Positions 16,777-25,827 of a DNA stretch of 64,000 nucleotides are shown piece after piece (the first letter of the stretch is position 1; each line of letters starts with the position of its first letter). Under the pieces are notes generated by a model. It worked only from the letters and a program-made list of their open reading frames with translations. It was not told the DNA's origin and did no database searches. Source of the stretch: HGM11788 sp964654945 (GTDB lineage: Bacteria > Bacillota > Clostridia > Lachnospirales > CAG-274). Location of the stretch: the NCBI GenBank assembly GCA_964654945.1, contig CAZZLN010000004.1:1-64000 (forward strand), in the 5' to 3' direction. Both the position numbers and the translations under genes were made by a program.

Positions 16777-17619
16777 ATGGCATTTGGTATGAGAGGTCAC
16801 GATTTAGGCGGTAAACAAAAATTTGAGGAATTTCTTGCAAAGGTAAAAGAAAACAATATTGATCAGGTTCAGCTTGCCTTCCAAAAATCCATTACTGATA
16901 TTGATTTTACAACAGGAAACTATAATCCCGGTCTTGGATATTATATTTCCCGCAGATTAAAAGAAAATAATATTCATGTTGCAGTTTTAGGCTGCTATAT
17001 TAATCCTACTAACCCTATTGAAGAAAAAAGAGTTGCGGCAGTAAAAAGATTTATAGAACATCTTAAATATGCAAGAGCAATAGGTGCTGATATGGTTGGT
17101 ACTGAAACAGGCCGTATGGACGAAGATTTCAGAATTGTTCCGGAAACATACACTGAAGGTGCATATCAGTTATTATTAAAATCTATGAGAGAAATTGTTG
17201 CGGCAGCAGAAAAACTCGGTGTAATAGTTGGGGTTGAGGGTGTTGCCACTCATACTCTTTACTCACCTGAAATGATGCAGAGATTTTTAAGAGATATTGA
17301 TTCTCCTAATGTTGAAGTAATTCTTGACCCTGTTAATCTTCTTGACAGAAATAACTACACTATTCAGGAAGATGTTATTGACAGAGTATTTAAATATTAT
17401 GGTGACAGAATTTCAGTAATGCACCTTAAAGACTTTAAGCTTGATGAAAATGGTGATGTTGCATTTGAACAGGTTGGTGACGGTTTATTCCATTATGCAC
17501 CTTTATTCAAGCACTTAAAAGAAAAGAAGCCTTATATTACTATGCTTATTGAAAATTCAAGTGAGCCTCGTTATCACAGCGACTGTGAATTTTTACAGAA
17601 GATTTATGACGAAGCTTAA
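16777..17619 (+). CDS. Sugar phosphate isomerase/epimerase (TIM barrel, AP-endonuclease-2 superfamily)
   Basis: A 280-residue Xylose isomerase-like TIM-barrel protein. Metal-site segments of the family are seen at GTETG, VGVEGVATHTLYS, VILDPVNLL, MHLKDFK and MLIEN. The start is the ATG at 16777, eight bases after a GGAG site; a GTG three codons earlier would overlap that site. The substrate is not evident, and related enzymes act on hexuloses, inositol derivatives or xylulose phosphates. Its last 14 bases overlap the DNA glycosylase gene. Confidence 0.82.
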   Translation: MAFGMRGHDLGGKQKFEEFLAKVKENNIDQVQLAFQKSITDIDFTTGNYNPGLGYYISRRLKENNIHVAVLGCYINPTNPIEEKRVAAVKRFIEHLKYARAIGADMVGTETGRMDEDFRIVPETYTEGAYQLLLKSMREIVAAAEKLGVIVGVEGVATHTLYSPEMMQRFLRDIDSPNVEVILDPVNLLDRNNYTIQEDVIDRVFKYYGDRISVMHLKDFKLDENGDVAFEQVGDGLFHYAPLFKHLKEKKPYITMLIENSSEPRYHSDCEFLQKIYDEA

Positions 17620-18187
17620 TAAAGATTTTTACATGGGAGATACATTGGATATTGCAAAAAATCTTTTGGGAAAATATTTAATAAGAGAGATAAACGGGCA
17701 TAAAATAATAGCAAAGATTACTGAAACCGAAGCCTATATCGGTGCAATTGATAAGGCTTCTCATGCCTATGGTTATAAAAAGACAAACAGAACCGCAACA
17801 ATGTTTCTGGAGGGTGGATATGCCTATGTGTATATAATATATGGTATGTATAACTGTCTTAATATAGTCACCGGCAAAAAAGAGGAGCCAAATGCAGTGC
17901 TTATAAGAGGCGGTGAAATAATTAAAGATATGAAATATGCCTCCCTTTTAAGATATAATAAAAGCTTAAAGGAGCTTAGCAAATATCAGCTTAATAATTT
18001 TTCAAACGGTCCCGGAAAGCTTTGCAGGGCACTTGCAATTGACAGAGAGCTTGATAAGCACAGTCTTTTAAATTCTCCACTTTATATTACAGAGGGCGAA
18101 ACACCTGAGAAAATATACTCGGGAAAAAGAATAAATATAGACTACGCTGAAGAAGCAAGGGACTTTATGTGGAGATTTTATATATGA
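17606..18187 (+). CDS. DNA-3-methyladenine glycosylase (AAG/MPG family)
   Basis: Base-excision repair enzyme removing alkylated purines. The 193-residue protein has LAKNLLGKYL-like DIAKNLLGKYLIREI, the catalytic Glu in ITETEAYIG, RTATMF in the wedge region, YVYIIYGMYNCLNIVTG, and FSNGPGKLCRALAID, all typical of the AAG family. The ATG at 17606 lies inside the end of the preceding gene (14-base overlap). An earlier in-frame start would add 19 residues with no family match. Confidence 0.92.
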   Translation: MTKLNKDFYMGDTLDIAKNLLGKYLIREINGHKIIAKITETEAYIGAIDKASHAYGYKKTNRTATMFLEGGYAYVYIIYGMYNCLNIVTGKKEEPNAVLIRGGEIIKDMKYASLLRYNKSLKELSKYQLNNFSNGPGKLCRALAIDRELDKHSLLNSPLYITEGETPEKIYSGKRINIDYAEEARDFMWRFYI

Positions 18188-19380
18188 AAAATAAGGATGT
18201 TAAAAAGAAAAACAGAATAGCCATTATGGGTGGAACATTTAACCCCATCCATAACGGTCACCTTGTGGCTGCAGAGGCAGTAAGGCAGGAGCTTGATATA
18301 GACAAAGTAATATTTATACCCACGGGAAATCCGCCTCATAAGGAATCAAATCCTATGTATAATGAACACAGATACCTTATGACGGTTCTTGCTACAGTTA
18401 CAAATCCTCAGTTTGAGGTTTCAAGAATTGAGCTTGACAGACCGGGGAAAACCTATGCTATAGATACTGTCAGCGAAATCAAGAATTTTTATGATGACTG
18501 CAAGCTTTATTATATAACAGGTGCTGATGCTATTGCTCAAATTCTTACATGGAAAAATCCTGAGGAGCTTTTGTCAAAATGTTGTTTTGTAGCAGTTACA
18601 AGACCGGGCTATGACAAAACATCACTTCATAAAACAATAAGCAATTTAAAGGATAATCACAGAGGAAATATTATAACTCTTGAAATACCTGCTCTTTCAA
18701 TATCTTCAACAGACATAAGAAACAGAGTTCATTCAAGCAAAACAATAAAATATCTTGTGCCTGAATCAGTTGAGGAATATATATTAAAATTCAAGCTTTA
18801 TACCAATGACAATTCAACACCTGAAATTGACAATATAAACAGAAAGCTTCACTCTATGCTTACTCCAAAAAGATTTAAACATACGCAGGGTGTTGCAGAA
18901 GAAGCCGAAAAGCTGGCAAAAAGATATGGTGCTGATGAAAAAAAGGCTTATATTGCAGGTTTGCTTCATGACTGTGCCAAATGTATTCCAACAAGCGAAA
19001 AACTTGCTGTATGCAAAAAATACGGTGTCAAAGTTGATGATATACTAAAAAAACAGCCTGATTTGACTCACAGCTTTTTAGGAGCTAAAATGGCAGAAAA
19101 AGATTATGGTATAAATGATGAGGACATTTTAAATTCAATAGCCTATCACACAACAGGCAGACCAAATATGTCACTGCTGGAAAAAATAGTGTATATAGCT
19201 GACTATATAGAGCCTAACAGAACATATTTTGATGGTCTTGATAAAATCAGAAGGCTTGCATATGAGGATATTGACAAAACTATGGCTGAAATACTGAAAA
19301 ATACAATCAGTTATAATAAAAACAAGGTAATACATCCGTTAAGCTTTGACGCATTGCATTACTATAACAAGGAGGAATAA
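18184..19380 (+). CDS. nadD: NadD-YqeK fusion: nicotinate-nucleotide adenylyltransferase plus HD-domain hydrolase
   Basis: Two domains in one 398-residue chain. Residues 1-205 are NadD (NaMN to deamido-NAD), with GGTFNPIHNGH (16-26) and ISSTDIR (173-179). Residues 215-398 are YqeK, an HD-domain protein (Ap4A hydrolase in Bacillus), with KRFKHTQGV (229-237), LLHDCAK (His262/Asp263), and ADYIEPNR. In most Firmicutes these are adjacent separate genes, nadD-yqeK-rsfS. The ATG overlaps the preceding stop (ATGA). Confidence 0.94.
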   Translation: MKNKDVKKKNRIAIMGGTFNPIHNGHLVAAEAVRQELDIDKVIFIPTGNPPHKESNPMYNEHRYLMTVLATVTNPQFEVSRIELDRPGKTYAIDTVSEIKNFYDDCKLYYITGADAIAQILTWKNPEELLSKCCFVAVTRPGYDKTSLHKTISNLKDNHRGNIITLEIPALSISSTDIRNRVHSSKTIKYLVPESVEEYILKFKLYTNDNSTPEIDNINRKLHSMLTPKRFKHTQGVAEEAEKLAKRYGADEKKAYIAGLLHDCAKCIPTSEKLAVCKKYGVKVDDILKKQPDLTHSFLGAKMAEKDYGINDEDILNSIAYHTTGRPNMSLLEKIVYIADYIEPNRTYFDGLDKIRRLAYEDIDKTMAEILKNTISYNKNKVIHPLSFDALHYYNKEE

Positions 19381-19383
19381 AAT

Positions 19384-19737
19384 TTGACAGATACTTTTGA
19401 AGGTGCTAAGATTGCATATAAAGCTCTTGATGACAAACTTGCAATTGATATTAAAGTGCTTGAAATCAAGGATATTTCATCACTTGCAGACTATTTTATA
19501 ATTGCAAGCGGAAATAATCCTAACCAACTAAGAGCAATGGCTGATGAGGTTGATGAAAAGCTTTTTAAGGCAGGATTGAGATTAAAACACTCTGAAGGTA
19601 TGTCATCTAAAAACTGGGTGTTAATGGACTTTGGAGATATTGTTGTTCATCTTTTCAACAAAGAGGACAGAGATTTTTACAATATAGAAAGAATATGGGG
19701 AGATGCAAAGGTTATACCTGAAGAAGATTTAAAATAA
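19384..19737 (+). CDS. rsfS: Ribosomal silencing factor RsfS
   Basis: Binds uL14 and blocks subunit joining when nutrients are scarce. The 117-residue protein shows LADYFIIASGNNPNQLRAMADEV, HSEGMSSKNWVLMDFGDIVVHLF and FYNIERIWGDA, all RsfS signatures. It starts with TTG at 19384 behind AAGGAGG with normal spacing. It follows the nadD-yqeK fusion by three bases. Confidence 0.95.
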   Translation: MTDTFEGAKIAYKALDDKLAIDIKVLEIKDISSLADYFIIASGNNPNQLRAMADEVDEKLFKAGLRLKHSEGMSSKNWVLMDFGDIVVHLFNKEDRDFYNIERIWGDAKVIPEEDLK

Positions 19738-19741
19738 TTTT

Positions 19742-19787
19742 AAAAGGGCTGCTGTAAAAATGATTTGCAGCACCCCTTTATTTTTTA
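19742..19787. terminator. Terminator between convergent rsfS and DUF4340 gene
   Basis: AAAGGGCTGCTG pairs with CAGCACCCCTTT across a 13-base loop with one mismatch, followed on the plus strand by TTTATTTTTTATT. The minus-strand side is A/T-rich and may also terminate. Confidence 0.7.
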
Positions 19788-21212
19788 TTCAGTCAAATCT
19801 TCAATATATTTAATAAGCTTATAAATCTGCTGTTTATTAACAAGTCTTACAGCTAAATCGCCATCATTTTTAACAGCATAAAAATTATCATTATAATTAT
19901 AATAATTAACTGTATCTCTGCTGTCGTCAGTAAGATTAAATTCAATCACCACAGACGGCTCACCCTTTAATTCTATTGTGTTATCAAAATCAACAGAATC
20001 AAAGCCTATTCCAACAAGAGTTTCATAAAAATCACCGAAATTATCTTTTTCTATAAGTTTATTATCAATATATGAATTTCTGTTATCTCTTTTTACTCCT
20101 TCTTCATCAACAGCAATTTTATTATCCCCCTCTGTTTTAAATTCAATTTTATGCTCTGAATTTTCTGATTTAATAGTTACACTGTTTACTGATGAACGTG
20201 CATAAAGGCTGACAAAATTCTGTACAAAATCCATAATATTAATATTATTAAAGGCTGCAAGGGATAAATTTGTAACAGTATAAACCTCAGGTTTATTGTC
20301 AATCATTACATAAACACTGTCTTTATCGCAGCTGTTGCCGATTTTTATTGTAAGAGATTTTGAGCCTGTATCCTTAATTGTAATAATCTTAACAGGGTCA
20401 TTAAGTCCATATTTGGTTAAATCATCAGGACTAAGTTCAACAACTGAATTTATATATAATGTTGAAAGGTCACACAATATTGAATCCTGCATATTTGTAG
20501 GATAAACTATGGCATCTTCAATGGGAGATTTCATCATAAGAGCAGAAAGACCGCTTGTTGAAACATAGTTTTTAAGTGTTTCATTATTTGAATCAGAGGT
20601 TATTAAAATTTCAGGCTTACCCTTTTCAACTATATTAACATAGTTTACATTTTCAGCAGAAATTAAAGTAACATTCTGTTCAATTAAAGCTGTCATATTC
20701 TTCAGTAAAAGCTCACCATAGCTTTTTGGTATCATATAAACACTGTTGTTATTATTTGTTTTTACATACACATATTTGCCGTCGGGAGTAAACTCGCCAA
20801 CATTAATAATTATGCTGTTATCACCTTTAACAGTTGCGGTTGCCAAAGGTATTTCAAGTCCGTATTTAGAAATATCCGATGGATTTTCTTCAACAATTTT
20901 AACTGCATTAAGATTAGAAAATGCACTAAATAAATATTTAATACTGCTTTGAGAAAAGGAATTTTTTTCATATCCCTTTACAAAATATTCATCATCTTTT
21001 ACATAAACTGTATAATCAGACCGGGAATTATTAATATCTATTTCATTTGCATTTTTAACATCAGTTATAACAATACTGCTGTTTTCTTCTGAAACAGTTT
21101 CATTTTCTGTTACATTTTCTGTTTCATTTCTTTTTTCACCATAAAAATACAATGCTGCCAATATACAAAGAAATACTATAGCCACAGCAAGATAAATTAT
21201 TTTTTTCTTCAT
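19785..21212 (-). CDS. DUF4340-domain cell-surface protein
   Basis: A 475-residue protein with an N-terminal membrane anchor (residues 4-22), a Glu/Asn-rich linker, and then repeated DUF4340-type segments. Examples are SKYGLEIPLATATVKGDNSIIINVGEFTPDGKYVYV near 124-159 and LTKYGLNDPVKIITIKDTGSKSLTIKIGN later. It overlaps the GldG-like gene by one base, so it belongs to the ABC system. DUF4340 proteins are regular partners of GldG-like subunits, but their function is unknown. Confidence 0.85.
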   Translation of the reverse strand: MKKKIIYLAVAIVFLCILAALYFYGEKRNETENVTENETVSEENSSIVITDVKNANEIDINNSRSDYTVYVKDDEYFVKGYEKNSFSQSSIKYLFSAFSNLNAVKIVEENPSDISKYGLEIPLATATVKGDNSIIINVGEFTPDGKYVYVKTNNNNSVYMIPKSYGELLLKNMTALIEQNVTLISAENVNYVNIVEKGKPEILITSDSNNETLKNYVSTSGLSALMMKSPIEDAIVYPTNMQDSILCDLSTLYINSVVELSPDDLTKYGLNDPVKIITIKDTGSKSLTIKIGNSCDKDSVYVMIDNKPEVYTVTNLSLAAFNNINIMDFVQNFVSLYARSSVNSVTIKSENSEHKIEFKTEGDNKIAVDEEGVKRDNRNSYIDNKLIEKDNFGDFYETLVGIGFDSVDFDNTIELKGEPSVVIEFNLTDDSRDTVNYYNYNDNFYAVKNDGDLAVRLVNKQQIYKLIKYIEDLTE

Positions 21213-22624
21213 TATTTATTTCTCCTTATAAGCCATACTGCAAAACCAACAAGGAAAAGACAGCCGGGAATTACAGCCCAGCCCAAAAGCTTGATTTTAT
21301 TGGCAGAGCTTTCATCAATAAGCACTGTATCACTTGAAATAGTTTTTGGTGATATTGACACTCCCTTAGTCATATCATCAAGCCAGTTTAATGCTGACAC
21401 AACAAAGGTTGAATTTCCATTTACAACCATTTCATCATAATTTGGGTCTATAAAATAATAGCTTAAGCCGCACACAACAATCTTTGTAGTATGGCTCTTA
21501 TCACTGTAGCTGCTGTCAGTAACTGCAACTGCAACGTTAAACGGCCCTGAAATATCATTTGATTCCTTATTGGGCGAAGAATTGCCCTCTGCCTTTATAT
21601 AAGAGCTGTCTGTAGTAGTAAGCAAAGGCTCAATTTTAAGTCCCTGTTTTTTAACATCAAGCTCTGTAATTGCCTGTGAAGCAACTGCATAGGTTATATA
21701 TTCCTTGTTCAATAAAGTTGAATTAACCTCGTGCTCTTCAATACCGGGGAATATTGCATAAGGATATTTATAGTATTTATCCTGCTGCCCCTCAAGAACA
21801 TAGCCATTTTCAAGAGTAACCCCATAGGCATTTACAATACTCATAAGATTTTTAAAATTATTGCTGTCTGAGCCGCCAATAAGGAAAAATGCTCTGCCAT
21901 CATAAGCAAGATAAGCCTTAACCTTATCAGCCTCAGCTTTTGTAAAATCTCTTGCCCCGGGAGTAATAACAAGGGCAGTGCAGTCACTTGGTATTTCATT
22001 ATCAATAAGATTTAAGCTTTCCATATCATAATTTGAAAGCTTTAGCCTATCAATAAGAGTGGTAAAATAGCTATAGTCAGTTTCATCATGACCTGTTATA
22101 AAATATATTTTTGGTGCAGTTTCCATATTAACAAACTGAATTGCACTTGTAATATTTGATTCGATATTAAGTTTTTCGGCAGATGACTGGGAATAATAAT
22201 CTGAATAGCTTATTACTCTGTATTTATCTCCCCTTTCAACAATAATGCTGTTTACACCTACAGAATTGTTTTCATTGGCATATTTCTTTGTAAAATCCGG
22301 ATGAAGATACAAATCCACATTTGAAACCTTTATTTTTGAAGATTTTTGAGTATATTCCGATATAACCTGTTCTACCTTATTTATGACACCGTCTGAATAG
22401 CCCGTTGAAAATAAAGTATAAATATTTATATCATTTTCAATATTTTCAATAACTCCCATTGTTTCTTCAGAAAGTGAATATATATTTTCTCTTGTCATAT
22501 CAAAGCTTTTATTAAACTGCCCTACTATAAGATTTAATACAATGAGTATTGCAATAATAACAATTGTAATAACTGTAGAATATGTGCCGTATTTTAATCT
22601 TTTATCATTAAGTAATTTTTTCAT
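21212..22624 (-). CDS. GldG-like ABC system exported subunit
   Basis: A 470-residue protein with an N-terminal membrane segment (about 14-36), the SFDMTRENIYSLSEET motif typical of GldG/DUF4350-like proteins, an extracytoplasmic domain with FITGHDETDYSY, and a C-terminal membrane segment at about 447-465. The start at 22624 follows an AGGAGG site. The frame is open for 11 further codons, but those overlap the permease gene and lack a site. It works with the upstream permease and ATPase. Confidence 0.85.
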   Translation of the reverse strand: MKKLLNDKRLKYGTYSTVITIVIIAILIVLNLIVGQFNKSFDMTRENIYSLSEETMGVIENIENDINIYTLFSTGYSDGVINKVEQVISEYTQKSSKIKVSNVDLYLHPDFTKKYANENNSVGVNSIIVERGDKYRVISYSDYYSQSSAEKLNIESNITSAIQFVNMETAPKIYFITGHDETDYSYFTTLIDRLKLSNYDMESLNLIDNEIPSDCTALVITPGARDFTKAEADKVKAYLAYDGRAFFLIGGSDSNNFKNLMSIVNAYGVTLENGYVLEGQQDKYYKYPYAIFPGIEEHEVNSTLLNKEYITYAVASQAITELDVKKQGLKIEPLLTTTDSSYIKAEGNSSPNKESNDISGPFNVAVAVTDSSYSDKSHTTKIVVCGLSYYFIDPNYDEMVVNGNSTFVVSALNWLDDMTKGVSISPKTISSDTVLIDESSANKIKLLGWAVIPGCLFLVGFAVWLIRRNK

Positions 22625-22634
22625 ATTCTGCCTC

Positions 22635-23498
22635 CTAGCTCCATCTTCTTTTTTCAATTACATTTACACTTAAATATAAAAATGCAAATATAAAAGTAAT
22701 ATAATACACAACATCAGAAACAGATATAATACCTATATAAAAATTTTCATATCGGTTAAGTATTGAAAACCAGCTAAGCACATTAAAAATAAGTCCGTCA
22801 TAAAAATTAGGATTAATTAAATACATTACCCCTATTATAACACAACCTATAACTAAAACAAAAAGTGACATATATATATTTTTTGTACTGTTATATATTA
22901 CAAGGGCAATAATTGCAGCAATAATTACTGCAAAAACCACAGATGACATAACTGTTACAGGTGCTGAGCCTGCAATATTATCCATCATAAGCAGAAGAAA
23001 AGCAGCAGCAAAGGCAACAATTGCGGCAATAATTTGATTATCGGTCATAGCTGAAATAAAAATTCCCACACTTATTATACATACGCCAAGAAGAAAATAG
23101 CCTAAAACACCTGTGAATGTAAGTCCCCAGTCCACATCTCCAAATTGGTTAAGCATAACGGGAAATATAAAAGTTATAATAATTCCAATTAAGAAAAGTA
23201 TCACAGCAGATATAAATTTGCCTGCTACAATGCTTTTTACCGTAACAGGTGAACAATAAAGAAGCTGGTCTGTTTTTTGTCTTTTTTCTTCTGCAAACAA
23301 TCTCATTGTAAGCACAGGCATAAGTATCATAAACATAGATAAGCTGCTTGCAAGAGTGTCATTATAATTTAAACTGCCTGTAACTATATTTTGTGCCACA
23401 AAAAAATAAGCTGATATAAGCACAAAAAAGCCCAGAAATCCCCAGCCAATAACAGTATTAAAATAATTTCTTATTTCTTTTTTTAATATTGCAGTCAT
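22635..23498 (-). CDS. ABC transporter permease (GldF-like)
   Basis: A 287-residue ABC-2 type permease with six membrane segments. It begins MTAILKKEIRNYFNTVIGWGF, a start common to GldF/NosY-like permeases, and contains MRLFAEEKRQKTDQLLYCSPV. The ATG at 23498 lies four bases after the ATPase stop; the upstream in-frame extension runs into the ATPase gene and is rejected. Confidence 0.88.
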   Translation of the reverse strand: MTAILKKEIRNYFNTVIGWGFLGFFVLISAYFFVAQNIVTGSLNYNDTLASSLSMFMILMPVLTMRLFAEEKRQKTDQLLYCSPVTVKSIVAGKFISAVILFLIGIIITFIFPVMLNQFGDVDWGLTFTGVLGYFLLGVCIISVGIFISAMTDNQIIAAIVAFAAAFLLLMMDNIAGSAPVTVMSSVVFAVIIAAIIALVIYNSTKNIYMSLFVLVIGCVIIGVMYLINPNFYDGLIFNVLSWFSILNRYENFYIGIISVSDVVYYITFIFAFLYLSVNVIEKRRWS

Positions 23499-23502
23499 AT
23501 TA

Positions 23503-24474
23503 TTAATTCTCACTTTCCTGTGTCTTTTGTTTTTCATATTCATACTCACCATTTACAACCTTTAAAAACACTTCCTCAAGGCTTAGAGTATAAGGCCGCA
23601 TCATAAGTACTGTAGATTTTGAAAGCACCAGCAGGGCAAATACCGCTTCCCTTATATCAGTGTCTTTTTTTCCTGTTATTTTAAGGTCATAGCTTCCATC
23701 ATTATTAATTTTTTCAATAACTGCTTCTTCTATAATATCAAGACGTTTTATTGATTCGACTGCTGCCTCGGGATTTCCCTTTATAGTTGCAAGCTGAATA
23801 TAATTAGTATTTTTTGATTTAATATTATCTGTAGTATCATCAGCTACTATTTCACCTTTATCTATAATTATAACTCTGTCACATATGGCACTGACTTCGC
23901 TTAAAATATGGGAGCTTAATATAACAGTGTGGTTTTTACCCAGTTCTTTTATGAGCTGACGCATTTCAATAATTTGTTTTGGGTCAAGACCAACTGTAGG
24001 CTCATCTAATATAAGCACCTCAGGATTGCCGATAAGAGCCTGTGCAAGTCCTACTCTCTGTCTGTAGCCCTTTGAAAGATTACCAACAAGTCTTCCTATA
24101 ACATCATTTAAACCTACGGTATTTACTGTTTTATCAATCATTAAAGCCTTGTCAGCTTTTTTTACACCCTTTAAATCACATACAAAGCTTAGATATTCCT
24201 TAACTGTCATATCTCCATAAACAGGCGGAGTATCAGGCAGATAGCCAAGCCCCTTTTTTGCCTTTTCAGGCTCATCAAGTATATCAAAACCATTTATTTT
24301 AACACTTCCGGAAGTGGAAGATATAAAGCCTGTCATTATATTCATAGTTGTAGTTTTGCCTGCACCGTTAGGTCCTAAAAATCCCACAACCTCTCCGTCA
24401 TTTACTGTAAATGAAATATTATTTACAGCAGTGTATGGTCCGAATTTTTTGGTAAGATTTATTACCTCTATCAT
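23503..24474 (-). CDS. ABC transporter ATP-binding protein (GldA-like)
   Basis: A 323-residue ATPase with Walker A GPNGAGKTT, signature LSKGYRQRVGLAQ, Walker B VLILDEPTVGLDP, and an H-loop ILSSH. The C-terminal 100 residues form the accessory domain usual in ABC-2 exporters. The ATG at 24474 sits eight bases after a GGAGG site and gives the normal N-terminus MIEVINLTKKFG. It is the first gene of the four-gene operon. Confidence 0.92.
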   Translation of the reverse strand: MIEVINLTKKFGPYTAVNNISFTVNDGEVVGFLGPNGAGKTTTMNIMTGFISSTSGSVKINGFDILDEPEKAKKGLGYLPDTPPVYGDMTVKEYLSFVCDLKGVKKADKALMIDKTVNTVGLNDVIGRLVGNLSKGYRQRVGLAQALIGNPEVLILDEPTVGLDPKQIIEMRQLIKELGKNHTVILSSHILSEVSAICDRVIIIDKGEIVADDTTDNIKSKNTNYIQLATIKGNPEAAVESIKRLDIIEEAVIEKINNDGSYDLKITGKKDTDIREAVFALLVLSKSTVLMMRPYTLSLEEVFLKVVNGEYEYEKQKTQESEN

Positions 24475-24504
24475 AAAACTATCCTCCATTTCCAATTTGA
24501 TATT

Positions 24505-24533
24505 ATAATACTACATTTAGAGGATTTTTTCAA
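24505..24533 (-). promoter_or_regulatory. Promoter of the GldA-like ABC operon
   Basis: TTGAAA (-35, 24528-24533) and TATTAT (-10, 24505-24510) are separated by 17 bases on the minus strand, about 30 bases upstream of the ATPase start. Confidence 0.6.
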
Positions 24534-24562
24534 CATTTATATATTAACATATCCTTAAACTT

Positions 24563-24592
24563 TAAAAAAATAACAGATGCAAGCACCTGTTA
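24563..24592 (-). terminator. ctpA terminator
   Basis: On the minus strand ATAACAGGTGC pairs with GCATCTGTTAT around a tight loop and is followed by TTTTTTT. The ctpA stop codon lies within the stem. Confidence 0.85.
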
Positions 24593-25774
24593 TTTTATAA
24601 GCTCAACTGCCTTTGCAAGCTGAACATCATTATTTATATCATATTCTGCAACATCATTAGTAATAAGACTAAGCTTAAATTCACTATCCGCTTCAATTTC
24701 TACATCAGGTGCTATTCCCACACCGTCTATGCAAACACCCTTTGGGGTATAGTATTTTGATGTTGTGATTTTAATAGCGGAACCGTCATTAAAAGGAAAT
24801 GTAGTCTGAACAACACCTTTTCCATAGGTATTTACACCTACAACCGTTGCTATTCCCTCGTCTTTTAAAGCACCTGTAAGAAGCTCTGAAGCAGAAGCAC
24901 TGTTTTCATTTACAATTATAACAACAGGAATATCCCATCTGCCGTCTTTTGCATAGACATATTCTTTCTTGCCGTTTTTATCCTCTGTATATGTTATAAC
25001 ACCTTTTTCCATAAATTCATCGGCAATTTCAGATACAGTTGTAAGAAGTCCTCCCGGATTATTTCTAAGGTCAATAATAAGAGATTTTATATTCTTTGAT
25101 TTTAAAGCCTCCTCATTTTTCTTAAACTGCTCCTTTGTGACTTCATCAAATCCTGTTATTCTCATATATCCAATATCATTATTTATAATATTGACTGCAA
25201 CTGTAGGAGTATCTACCTTTGCTCTGGTTATTTCGGCAGTATAGGTTTTATTTTCAGACGGTCTGTATAACGTCATTTTAAATTTAGTATTTTCATCTCC
25301 TCTTATCATATCTATAGCATCATAGTATGTAGAATAGTTTACACTAAAATCTTCAACTTTTTTTATAATATCACCTTCTTTAAGTCCTGCTTTATCAGCC
25401 GGTGAATTGTCATAAACTGCTTCTATTGTGACACTGTCTGTATCTATGTCTGCACCGGTTATTGCTCCTATTCCACAATAATTTCCCTCTGTCTGCTGCT
25501 TAAAAAGCTCGTAGTCCTCAGCAGAAATGTAACGTGAATATTTATCAGCTACGCCATAAACCATTCCCGTATAAATGCCGTCATACATTTTTTCAATATC
25601 TATATCTCCGGTATATTTTTTATCCATTGTTTCATATATTGCCTTTGCTTTTTGTTCATAATACAAATCCTTTGTAATAAAACGCCTGTAGCTCACAGAT
25701 AATATATTTATGGCCAGAACAGCAATAACTGAAATTGATATGCCATATAATATACCTTTTCTAAAATCATTCAT
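24590..25774 (-). CDS. S41-family C-terminal processing peptidase (CtpA/CtpB type)
   Basis: A 394-residue secreted or membrane-anchored serine protease. It has an N-terminal membrane segment (8-26), a PDZ domain at about 90-165 containing YCGIGA and KAGLKEGDIIKKV, and the catalytic region NENSASASELL (290-299, Ser in SAS) with Lys319 in TYGKG. Firmicute CtpB cleaves SpoIVFA in spore formation; other members process surface proteins. It could be transcribed with the MATE gene 53 bases upstream. Confidence 0.93.
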   Translation of the reverse strand: MNDFRKGILYGISISVIAVLAINILSVSYRRFITKDLYYEQKAKAIYETMDKKYTGDIDIEKMYDGIYTGMVYGVADKYSRYISAEDYELFKQQTEGNYCGIGAITGADIDTDSVTIEAVYDNSPADKAGLKEGDIIKKVEDFSVNYSTYYDAIDMIRGDENTKFKMTLYRPSENKTYTAEITRAKVDTPTVAVNIINNDIGYMRITGFDEVTKEQFKKNEEALKSKNIKSLIIDLRNNPGGLLTTVSEIADEFMEKGVITYTEDKNGKKEYVYAKDGRWDIPVVIIVNENSASASELLTGALKDEGIATVVGVNTYGKGVVQTTFPFNDGSAIKITTSKYYTPKGVCIDGVGIAPDVEIEADSEFKLSLITNDVAEYDINNDVQLAKAVELIK

Positions 25775-25827
25775 TACACATCTACCACCTTTACAGAATT
25801 AATATTAATATATAAAACCTTGTTTGT

